Shown here: positions 31,831 through 42,310 of the stretch, piece after piece | Position numbering within the stretch: the stretch's first letter is position 1 | Layout of the letters: each line of letters begins with the position of its first letter | DNA from: Apostichopus japonicus | Taxonomy: Eukaryota; Echinodermata; Holothuroidea; Aspidochirotida; Stichopodidae | Length of the DNA: 64,000 bases | Direction: 5' to 3' | Assembly: GCF_037975245.1 (NCBI RefSeq) | Contig: NC_092563.1 | Span: 18,837,594 to 18,901,593, forward strand | Notes under the pieces: model-generated | Seen by the model: the letters and a program-made list of their open reading frames with translations, nothing else | What the model was told of the DNA's origin: nothing | Databases searched by the model: none | Program-made: the position numbers and the translations under genes

Positions 31831-34800
31831 AATCTGTTTCAAAGAGTTGATAGTCTTGCTTTAAACACACTCAACACTCTTATTCAGTTTTCAACCTCTG
31901 AGCATGAAGGGGTCAACAGCTTACCTCAAATGTTGGGGGGGGGGGGAATTCTCAAGGGGTCAACAGGTTATCTCAAACGTGGCCATTTATGATTTATACT
32001 AGATAAAGTTTGCCTTTGGAAGTAGGTTGTGAACATATTTCACAGTATCTTAACAATGTCATGTAACTCCTGGTTAGTGGTAGCCGAGCTGATTTGCTAG
32101 CTCAAAATTGGTAAAAGATTTTTTTTATTCATTCATCTATATTTCACATAAGAAGACTTCTTTCTGGATATTTGAAATATTTTGGAATAAAAATTCTATA
32201 CTGTCAAAATGCTTACCAGTCAATGAAATGGTTGATGCCCCACAAGGGAGTGTTATTAATTAAGAGCTAGAAATCTCTGATCATTTCTGGTTCTCACTTA
32301 ATATATTCTTGGAAAAAAAGGAACTCACTTTTGCTCTACAATTTTGAGCACATTTTGAGCACATTGTATAGCAAGGATTCACAAAGCCAACTGGCTTTCT
32401 GGTGTGTGTAGCAATCCCTCCTCTGTTCCCTCTGCCATTTCTCTTTGCACTGTCTAGTTTATTTAAGTTTTCCATATGTATTTATTAGGTGTACAGAAAG
32501 CTTTATGCACTTACTCATACCCCTTCCCCTCACATTATTTCTCTCTATAATTGTTTTCCTTGGCTGAAGTCATTCTGCAGCAATCCTTGGCTCAAAAACC
32601 TCTTGTAGGTTTATTGAGTCCCATGAGTGCAATTTCAGTGCAAAAACTTCAACTTTTACCAAGTCTTACTGGATATTAGAGAAACAAACTTTTCAATTTT
32701 CATATACCATATAGGCTTTGTAACATCTGTACCTCTTTGGTGAACTGTAAACCCAGTTGACAAACTGTTCAATACTCTCTGTGCATTCACAGAAAAGGAT
32801 TTCTTTTTTAAACGAATTTCTTTTCATATTGAAGTAGGCTTTTTTTTTTTTATGAAATCACGATTTGTCGATTTTTTTAAATCCTTTCATTAAATTCATG
32901 AAGACGTTTGATTGTCTAATGAAAGTGTACATATTTTAGTAGTATACTGCATAATTGTTAAATAATTGTTTAATAAGATCATGGTGCCAATTTCTTTCTT
33001 TGTATTGTTTTGCTTATGTAGATCGTAAGTAGATTGATCAATCATGTTATCGGTAATATTTGTAATATTTCTGTGTAGAGTGTTAATGTAAGCACTCATA
33101 TGTAGAGTACTATAGACGGAATCATATATTACTTGTATTTAATATAAATTCATTTTCGGTCTAGGGGTTTATTTCTCAGCAACAGTGAAGTCTGTCTGAT
33201 GGGTTAAAATATAGTTGGTGTGGTCTCTACTCACTGTTGGAATATACAATTTTTTGTTTTAAAAAAATAGGGCATTTCACATCGTAGTATAGATGAACAG
33301 GTCTTATCATAAATTATGTTGCAAATGTTAACGATCCGTTCATCGACATCACAAATGTAATAATAGCTAGAACATGGATCGTCAATTCAAATTCTGTGAA
33401 GGCCAGAGAAAGGCATTTGAATGAAGCAAAGATCCAGACTGAATTTGAAAGTAACACTATCGTAGATTGAACAATGTACAGGATAGGCCAAGATAGATTG
33501 AGCAATGTACATGATAGGCCAGCGGTGTGCTCTAGGCCTTAATGGCCTCCGTACATGATCGGAAGAAGAACGTAGACGAATATTTCATTTGCGGCCATGG
33601 ATTTTCATCATTGGTTAATGCTGGATATATTTGGCACTTTGCACAAAAAGGAAAATGGAAGTTGAGTGTTGCCATTTATTAAAGATTGTTTTCTTATGGT
33701 TATGTTGCTCTACAATGTTAATCTTTTATCGATGGCCAGAGTATCTTGTAAAAGTGCCGACAAGGTCAGTTCCTCGTGATATGCAACACATGCAGTCAGA
33801 GCCAATCTTTAAAAGAGAATAGTGCTTACTTGCTTCACTAGAATATGATATTGTATTGATCAAATGATCAAAGCCTGAGATCAATTAGCAGGGCCTGAGA
33901 AAATATTGAATTATGGAAAATGTAATCTCATTATTGCATACCTATACCTCTTGGCATAATGGGCTCCCAGGGTCCAACCTGGCTCTCGGTGTCCAAGGAC
34001 ATAGTACTCATGTGAAGGGGACTTGTATTTGAGAATTAGATCAGTTTCATTAAAAATGTTTTGCCTTCATGCTTCATATTAATGTCAAAATTGTTTCTTT
34101 TATGACCTCTCCTCAAGACAAAAAAAAAAACAGTACTTTGAATGCATCCCTCAATCGAATACTTTCCAGAGAGCTTGATTAGTACTTGGCAATGTTTCAA
34201 GCTATTTCTACCTACAGTATTGTTCAGAACATGATTATCTTTCATAGGAATTTCAAGGGGATCAGTGCTGGCACAAAATATGCTAGATTGTCAAATATTG
34301 GTCACGAATATGCCAACTTCAACAAGCATTTCACTACTACCATTTAAAATTATTTTTCGTCTTGAAACATTTGTTTGTTGTGTCTAATATAACTCTGTTC
34401 AATGTCTGGAAGTAATTTGGAGATTCATAACAATCAGGAAAGTACTTCTTTGAAATCTTCTAGCAATTTTTAGCATGCTAAATTTGGGGTCAATTCTCGG
34501 ATGATCTTGAAGGTAGCAAACCACCAGGACTTCTCTGTTCGTCTCTGCAACGTATAGCTTCATCATTTAGTACTGTAATTAATCATATAACATTCCCCAC
34601 TCGGACATTTGTTCCAAAAACTTGGTTGAATGTGGCCTAATTATAAAATTTGTAAAATGACTACAATATCCCCGATTGAACACCAGCTTAAATACAAGAT
34701 TGCCAACGTTTGTTGTTGTTTCATTTCAAAGATTTGATGATTTCCGATCAGAAGTTTCATTTTAAGGAGTTAAGATAATAATTGATACTGTTGAATGATA

Positions 34801-34854
34801 GTGATAGTGGTATAAAGAACAATGTTTAATGATGTATTGGGATCAAATCAGGTT
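31831..34854. other. Intergenic DNA
   Basis: AT-rich, with a G12 run at about 31935-31946 and several T runs. No confident gene. One weak exon candidate (33655-33834) is listed separately. Confidence 0.45.
33655..33834 (+). CDS. Possible first exon of a type II membrane protein (weak)
   Basis: ATG 33655 opens a short frame beginning MEVECCHLLK, then a hydrophobic segment (IVFLWLCCSTMLIFY) and a polar stretch, with a stop near 33822. A possible donor (ACAAG|GTCAGT) lies at about 33766. A short cytosolic end, one membrane anchor and a stem is the start seen in Golgi glycosyl- and sulfotransferases. No catalytic exon is recognised downstream and the frame is short enough to be chance. Confidence 0.2.
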
Positions 34855-35708
34855 TCAATGTCATAAACTCTGTTCCGGTAGTCCGCGATCTCGGTGTGTA
34901 TATGGACACTCACCTTGCTAGGGATCAGCAAGTTCACCACATATGTATAAGTCGACAATGTTTCATATGAGCGGGTGGGGCAACTTAGGAAATATCTCGA
35001 TAGACCTGCTACTGAGAAACTTATTCATGCTGTTATCTCGAGTAGGCTTGATGATGGAAATTCTGTTCTATGTGGTGTAGCTACATCCCAACTATCGAGA
35101 TTTCAAAGGATCCAAACACGGCTGCTCGAATCGTCGATAGGGCGGACAAGTTTACCCCCATAACTCCTTTGCTGGAAGAACTACACTGGTTACCAATAAG
35201 ACTCCGTGTTGACTACAAAATCTACATTCTAGTTTTTCGTGCCATTAAAACTGGTACCCCAACCTACCTTCATGTTCTCTTACATCAGCAAGCGAAATGT
35301 AGACCGACACGTTCGCACTATCAACACTGGCGGATCCAAGGGGGGGCCAACGGGGGCCATGCCCCCCCCCCCCAAAGGTGAGCCAAAAAGTGTTTCCGAA
35401 CATCCCCTGAATCATATGATTGGAAATTAAAAAAATCGAGAGGAATAGCAGTGGTAGACTAGTCTAAACCTTTACGTTTTCTGGTTTAAAATTAAATGTA
35501 TGAGCCTGAGGATTAACAGTTTATCACCATTTTGCAGTTACAGGCTGGTTGTAAGAAATTTATAACCTATGAAAAATAAAAATTTTTGAGAAAGATGATC
35601 CTAACTTTGTTTTATAAATATTTTAGAAAATTACACCTGGGAAACATTTTTTTAGAAGTAAATTAACATCACCATTGTACACTTTTTCGCACCAAATTGC
35701 ATATGAGG

Positions 35709-36600
35709 CAGCGGCGTAACGCCTATGGGCTCGGACGGGGCAAACCCAGGGGCCCCCGACCAAAGGGGGCCCCCGCTGCACTGATGTACAGAACTTAGAA
35801 GAGGGGTACCCTTTTCTTTTTTTTTTGAAACGGCACGTTTTCGTTGGAAAAGAAACTATAAACGAGACAATGGACATATTTTTCTGTGTGACCTTAGTAC
35901 CTACTCAAAGCTGTTATCGGCTGTGGTCCTATTTATTACACTTCCAGTCACAGTGGCGACCGCAGAAAGATCATTCTCCAAGTTGAAGCTAATCAAGACT
36001 TACCTACGTTCAACCATTTCTCAAGATCGGCTGGATTCGCTGGCTATCCTTTCCATCGAGAGCGAGGAGGCATGGTCACTTGATATAGATGGACTAATCG
36101 ATATGTTTGCTGACAAGAAGGCCAGGCTCAGTAAATTCAAGCTCTAGCCTTTCCAAGTTCTCGGGAACTTGGATACCATTTGTCCACAGGAGTTACGCCA
36201 CGGGTGGAAATATACATGTTGATGTTAATTGGTCATTTGGTCTTATTGTCCTTTCAATCTCTTAATGTATTCTAGCTTTGCAACACATTTTTTCATGTTC
36301 CCAGTATGACAGACAAGGCGGACCAAAAATGTGCCTATGAACGCAGATTTTCTCCAAAATCTCAGTCGATGAAATCACCACGAAATGTTCCATATACGGC
36401 TTAGATTGCACCAGAGAGCTTGTAGAACCCCAGAGCTTCCAGGGCCCTAAGGCGGGCCCTGGACCCACGCCTTTGGGACTCCGCGCTCCGCGCTCGTGAT
36501 GTGCGCTCCGCGCACATCGGTTGATTCTCCGCAGCAGCCAGGGGGGCCCTTCCTTCCCTGGACCGACCCAGGGGCACCCAGACTCATCGTTACGCCGCTG
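35709..36600. mobile_element. Second hAT-type element nested inside the first
   Basis: Termini CAGCGGCGTAACG and CGTTACGCCGCTG (13-bp perfect inverted repeats). Flanks ATATGAGG (35701-35708) and ATCTGAGG (36601-36608) match at 7 of 8 positions. It is 892 bp and carries the transposase fragment at 35881-36147. A GC-rich patch near 36478-36520 repeats GCGCTCCGCGC. Confidence 0.88.
35881..36147 (+). pseudogene. hAT transposase C-terminal dimerisation domain fragment
   Basis: An open stretch reads LSTYSKLLSAVVLFITLPVT, then VATAERSFSKLKLIKTYLRS and TISQDRLDSLAILSIE, and ends in a stop at 36145-36147. This is the hATC (hAT dimerisation) signature: TLPVTVATAERSFSKLKLIK is nearly consensus for the ZMYM-like animal hAT group. 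Only about 75-90 residues of a transposase of roughly 600-800 remain; the BED finger and catalytic DDE parts are gone. The frame is undamaged within the fragment, which suggests a fairly recent internal deletion. Confidence 0.85.
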
Positions 36601-36990
36601 ATCTGAGGGCATTCAGCAATAGAAACTTTTCCACCCCCTCCCCTTAGACCCCTCCCCCATATCACTCTAACGCTACTTTGGCCCCTCCCAAACAAAGGCC
36701 CTGGATCCGCCAGTGACTATCAATGTCAACTTCAGGTTCCAATGTCACGTACAGATCTTTCGGTGACCGTAGCTTTCAGACTGCTGCACCACGTTTATGG
36801 AACTCCCGCCCGGTTGAAATTAGGCCTTAAGATTCCTTTATTCAATTCAAGCGCTGTTTACAACTTTTCTTTTCTCTCAACTCTACTAGTTTTGTTTAGC
36901 TCATTCAGCACATGTAGAGCGCATTGAACAACTTTTGTTGGAGTCTGCGCTATATAAGCCTAGTTATATTTGTTATTATTAATGTGTAAG

Positions 36991-39937
36991 AAAACACGGT
37001 TTCTTTGCGAAGGACGTAATTATGTTTACAATTCTATTATGACTAACAGTTAACATGTATAATTATACTTTATCATGAATAAATTTGAAATGGGCAAAGA
37101 AGTTTTAATGCTATAGGGAATCAAACCTGTGACCTCAGGCTTACCAGTTTTTGTGCTCTTCCAGCTGAGCAGTTCATACCTGAGTTCATGGTGACCATCA
37201 CAATATGCTATTTCATTTGCGTGGGTAAATCAGAAGCTACAGTCATGCGTAAAAAGTGTGACCTATCTCTCAAATTTGTGTAGAAATCTGTTGGAATTGG
37301 ACAAAAGATCTTAAAGATGACTGAGGCAGAAATTCCATTTTTATATTTTGTAGACCATACGTGGTTAATACTAAACAACACCATCAGTTCCGGTTGCATT
37401 CTATACCATTTTTTAAAACTTTTTGTATGAAGTATAACCTTTAAATAACTCAGGCTAACCATTAAAAGTGACTGGACTACTGAGACTAACATACAGATCA
37501 TTATGTCAGTTCCTCAGATGCAACACAAAAGTGAATAGGAAGACTTTTTTAATGGCCTCAAATAACATACCTTAAAAGCAGTAGGGTTAGAAATTTAACA
37601 AGGACAAAAAATGATGTTGATCTGTCATCCAAATGTGCTGAATTGTTTATAAGAAGTAAACAGAATATGTTTTGGATGAGCTTTTTGAGGAAATACAAAA
37701 CAATGGATGAACAGTCAACATTGAGGCCTGCACCGAGAAGCTGATATCATCAACATGTCTGCCTTAGAGGAGCATTCCTGGGATTGAGTATGAGTTGAAC
37801 ACTGAGTATCTTGCATACCGGAACAGCCATAGAAACTTTAACAGCAAATAATTCGTTTATCAAGGTTAAAATTGAGACTAAAGTCATCCTTCAAGGTATT
37901 GTGAGAGTGTTTTTGTTTAAACAGTTGTTATGGTAACCCTGCAAGAATGAAGCACCTGTGACGATATAGGCTACCAAAACGTTGACATTGTTCTAATGTA
38001 GTGTAATTCTTCCCATAAGTTTGTTCATGTGTCATGCAACGATTCTGGTGCACAAGTATCATCTGAATGATTACGGTATCTCCCCACATGTTGTTCTCCT
38101 GGATCAGCTGTCGCCCCGCCCCCCCCCCCCCAATAAAACCAAATACACACACATGCTGTAGTTTGGAAATTGATTGATTTATTATCGGTAGTACAATTTA
38201 CTATAACAAGGTTCATTTTCCTTTCCCTGGGGAGGCCTCCCAAAATTCCCGAACCCACACCTCAAGTGGGAAGCAATTTCGGCAATTTCGTGGGATATTT
38301 TGGGTCGCAAACCTATAAATACTAGTAAAAATTATATAGTCGGCATCCACGCTTGCTCAATCATCCTCATCCCCAGTGTACAAATAAGGCTTGCTCGTGT
38401 ATCCCTAGCAGCATAACTATACTGACACAGCAGTTTACATTTCAGTACCATCTGACCTTGAACGCGGTACTGGCATGCGCAATTGACTAGGTTATGACGT
38501 ATTGGGCCTGTATCGTACATAGCTAGGCCAAAATAGAAATATTTGGTTTCGCATATACGCTGTTGTCATCATCGCTTTGCAAATTTGCAAAGGAAGGGGT
38601 CATCGTTCTCGTCCTCGTTTAACTCACTAAAAAACGATTGATGTTTCATGATTGCTTCTTTTCTAAAATTACGTCACATCACAGTGCATGCTACGTTGGG
38701 CGCGTTCATTAATTAAACGGGGTTTACACAGCATGTATTTTCACCTGACATCTCTCAGATATCACGAGGCACAATTAACTTACAGCTATTCTATTATACT
38801 TACTACTATACTTACTACTATTAACTTACTACTACAAACCGTGAGAAACAAGTAAATTTCAACTTTATGCGAGGGTACACATTATACATTTTGGGCAAAT
38901 GTTACCGTTCTAAAATAACTTTCATTCTAACCTTACCCATAGACAGTTTGCAGGCGTCGAGCTACTTTTGCCCTTCTAAAGCTGTATCCAATAACCTGAT
39001 TGGTTGATTAATACGTGCTTTCACATGACACTAAAGGAATACTATGCAAATTAACTACTTAGACATGGTCGTATAAAATATTGAGGGCGCTTGATTCGAG
39101 CTGCCTGTTTATTTATATAGCTCATGTAGTTTAACTTGTTTTTTGGTGTGTTTGGGATGTGTTTTTGTTATTTCGGTGACGGTAGACCGTATAGGCTATT
39201 GTTATACTAACCCTGGTCATGCTTTCGCTTGGGAAATTAAAGAAATGGGTGAGCTATAAAACTCTTTTCTTATATATGGGTTTTTTTTTCCTTTTTCTTT
39301 TCTGCACTGACTGTCGTATACTACATTTGGCACTCAGGTAACACAGAAACACCGGAAAGGCATCGAAGCCTATGTTATAGTAGAAGACTTTATATAGCAT
39401 GCGAAATGGTATGCAAACCTATTCAATTGATTCACAGTTTATGAATACATTGAAAAAAAAGTCCATTCTAAGACGATACAGAGCAGGAATGCTGAGGGTA
39501 ATTAGGCACAAAGAAACAATAGTTCACTTTTCCGTATGGACCAACTGCGAATGTTAACAGTCTCTAAGGGAAATTCGTGCATGTGAAGCAGACGATTGCA
39601 AATTTTACGCAAGTACGCAACTTGTGTTTTATAGCACTACAAGAAACTAAGCTCCAAGCTATGAATAAAGAATGGCAGAATGCAGCCATGCACGCAACAT
39701 AGATTACCGGATGAAGCGGAGAAAAATTAACAATTACTATATGTTTCGTTGGGACAGACAATTTTCTGCAAGTAGAGGACTAACAATTTCCAAGGACTGG
39801 TCAGTTTGCAAGCCAAAGATATGTTCAACCATCTCTACACCGGATATTGATCTTTTTGCTATAAGAGCACGGCCATCATTCCTTCCAAGTAAGTCTCAAA
39901 TATTTGCTATCATTAATGTATACATATTACCATCATC
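36991..39937. other. Intergenic DNA
   Basis: No gene recognised. It contains a tRNA-like piece at 37113-37178, a C14 run near 38117-38130, short ACTTACTACTA repeats around 38798-38835, and nothing else I can assign. Confidence 0.45.
37113..37178 (-). repeat. tRNA-derived (SINE-like) fragment
   Basis: On the minus strand it reads GCTCAGCTGGAAGAGCAC (A-box-like), then ACTGGTAAGCCTGAGGTCA and GGTTTGATTCC (B-box-like) with tRNA spacing. The acceptor stem does not pair, so it is a tRNA-derived SINE head or tRNA pseudogene. Confidence 0.5.
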
Positions 39938-40481
39938 CATAGGCGTAGGAGCCTAATTTGATTTGGGGGGGCTGTAACGACTTGCCCGAAAAATATAGCC
40001 AAAATTTTTCGCGCGCTCCGCGCGCGTTCAACATTCAAATGTGCATATCATATAGGCATTCATCGGTTATCACAACACATGCCTTTACCCGATGAATGCA
40101 TATGATATGCACACTAAGATGTTGAATGCGCGCGAAACGCGAGAAAATTTGGGTTATATTTTCCGTGTTATCACCCTTTCATATTGGTTATAATTATTGG
40201 GAAAGTCGTTACGATAATAACGATAATAATAATAATATCAGTTTAACCATTGAAAAACCATTGCAAATTAACCATTGCAAATTATTCTTCTTTCAGTAGG
40301 TGCCCGAAAAATTATCACCATATTGCCCGAATTTTCACTAAAAAAAATTGAAATACACACTCCAAATTTTTCTTCTTTCAGTAGGTGCCCGAAAAAATAT
40401 CACCATATTGCCCGAAATTTCACCAAAAGTTTTGGTTGGGGGGGCTGCAGCCCCCCAGCCCCCCCGCCTCCTACGCCTATG
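39938..40481. mobile_element. hAT-type MITE, family C copy 2
   Basis: Inverted relative to 24376-24923: termini CATAGGCGTAGGAGCC and CCTCCTACGCCTATG, with the same interior (GTTACAGCCCC complement, CCGATGAATGC, TTCAGTAGGTGCCCGAAAAA twice). Flanks CCATCATC and CTCAAATT do not match, so no target duplication remains. Internal GCGCGCTCCGCGCGCG is a strong short palindrome at about 40011-40026. Confidence 0.8.
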
Positions 40482-40509
40482 CTCAAATTTTGCTACACCT
40501 GTTTAAAAA

Positions 40510-42310
40510 TTGAAATCCAAAATAACCGATTTGCATAAAGAAAAATCCTCGGACGTATTTTTATGTATAGTTGGAGATATAAATAGAGAACGTATAAATG
40601 TGATCGGAATGACGGGTTTTAAAAATTATATGAATTCTTGCACCTATCCACAGTCGAATTCTATGCTAGATGCATGTACATTCAAGGTGATTGCTACTTA
40701 TAAATTAAATTACTATTAAATAATTAAAATTGCTAATAAATTGCATCCGATTTACACCTCAGATCACAATAGTGTACTGGTCATACCAAAGTATACGCAA
40801 ACTAGAAGGAGTATTTGCAGAGGAAATATTAATCAAATGAAGGAAATGATTACAAATACGGACTGGAATGTCTACAGAAAAAGTTGTGACATATTAAATG
40901 ATCTTACTGATGTGATATCAGGATATCTTCGTTTTGAACTTAAGCGACTATATAAGCGAACATAATTCAACCTATAAGAGAGCCCAACAAAAATGGTAAA
41001 AAGAGTATTGATGTGACTTTGGGAAGGTATTGAATGACCATTTCGGAAGTATTTAACCAATCATGCAACAGAGACATTTCGTTTAGTCTGCCTGAATCGA
41101 AACACGACTGTTTTGTACTTAATTCCATGCTTGTATATATGTTAACAATTTAGCAAGTAAAAGGAGGTGTAGCGTGTGGGTCAGATAATATTCCTTGGTG
41201 GATTTTTTACAATATTTTTTTAAATGAGTTAGCACCAATATTTACATCCTATCCTTCAAGAGAGCATCCAAGATAGTGAAATACCTCGTGTGTGGAGAAC
41301 TGCTTTAAAACTCCTGTCACGAAGAGAAAGAATCCATGTAACTGCAAACAATTTTCAAGTCTTGTTCCTTAATAGTCTGCAAAAGCTCCTTCTAAATCGG
41401 CTGATGCAGAATGTATAGAGCAATTTTGGGACTTGTCAGTTTGCCTATAAAAAATATAGTGTATCATGTGTTGATGCTGTACTTTTATTAATCCATGATA
41501 TTGTGTACCATTAAGATTGTAAGGAAACAACTATAACAAAGTTTCTTTCTCTTGACTTTTCAAGTGAGTTCAAAACTGTCTTGCCAAATCTATTAATGAA
41601 TGATCTTCCACGATTGTTAAAGAAACATGGCTTTTTCATTGGCTGGCACAATATTTTCAAAGATATTGTTGGATAAATGGTTATCGGAAATATCAGAAAT
41701 AAAGGTTTGTGTGCCTCAAGGGGTGCATTATCTGGTATCTTATTAACTATATGTTCTGGTGTAATTAGGTGAAACTCACAAATTTCTGTTACAAATGTGT
41801 AGATGATATTGCTGTATCATGCAAAGTTTCTAAGAGCTCTGTTGGAACTGACAAATTAAGTTGTCAGTGTTCTGTAAATGACATAGTTCTAACATGTTAC
41901 CACAAGAATTTATCCAAAATAAAAGGAAATATGTTTTGAAAACAAAAACATGAAGGTCTATCATTCTATCAGGGGGCAGTGATGACATTTTTTAAGGTCA
42001 GTGAAAGGTCAGTGCTGTGTCTTCCAGCTACCCCCAGGGTTGGTCTTTCGCAAACAAAAATATTTCACGCTACCTGGAGCTCATCAATGATATCACAGAC
42101 TTAACAAGACCCCTCAACAGGACACAAATCGATAACTTACCATCTCAACCCCCCCCCCTCCCCCGTTGTACTTACAATTCTGCGTACGTGCTTGAGTGTT
42201 GTATAGAACATTGTCAATCTCGTTTAGGATGTAACTTGAAACAGACCCTCGGATCCTATCCTATAATGAACGTTATACACGGATGAAATTTCATGTTGGC
42301 CAGGCAATTC
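40510..42310 (+). pseudogene. Dead LINE with endonuclease and reverse-transcriptase remnants
   Basis: Translations in shifting frames give ordered landmarks of a non-LTR retrotransposon. Endonuclease: CIVGDINRERI and YTSDHNSVLV, matching GDFN and SDH signatures. Reverse transcriptase: IPRVWRTALKLL, NCKQFSSLVP, QFGTCQFAYKK, SVSCVDAVLLLIHDI, LSLDFSSEF, CASRGALSGILL, DDIAVSCKV. C-terminal: ETDPRILSYNERYTRMKF. The catalytic D and DD motifs are partly recognisable. Many stops and frameshifts rule out function. The copy appears 5'-truncated, next to the MITE at 39938-40481. Confidence 0.65.

Larger units (their letters stand above)
35325..36715. mobile_element. hAT-type element inserted in the LINE, perfect TSD
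   Basis: Termini CACTGGCGGATCCA and TGGATCCGCCAGTG (14-bp inverted repeats) with a perfect 8-bp duplication ACTATCAA (35317-35324 and 36716-36723). Without the nested insertion it is about 0.5 kb and non-autonomous. Interior words (GCACCAAATTGCAT.TGAGG, CCCTCCCCTTAGACCCCTCCCCCA) are shared with MITE family B, so the two are related. Confidence 0.9.
34855..36990 (+). pseudogene. Dead non-LTR retrotransposon (LINE) fragment split by a hAT insertion
   Basis: 34855-35324 carries decayed reverse-transcriptase C-terminal sequence in shifting frames: VRDLGVYMDTHLARDQQV, VGQLRKYLDRPATEKLIHAV, SRLDDGNSVLCG, ITPLLEELHWLPIRLRVDYK. The match resumes at 36724 after the insertion: SFGDRSFQTAAPRLWNS, then DSFIQFKRCLQ. 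These are hallmark phrases of the region after the RT domain in CR1/Jockey-like LINEs (LHWLPxxxRIxYK and FxxAAPxLWNxLP). Stops and frameshifts are frequent. The end near 36940-36990 (GCGCTATATAAGCCTAGTTATATT) resembles a LINE 3' tail. Confidence 0.75.
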
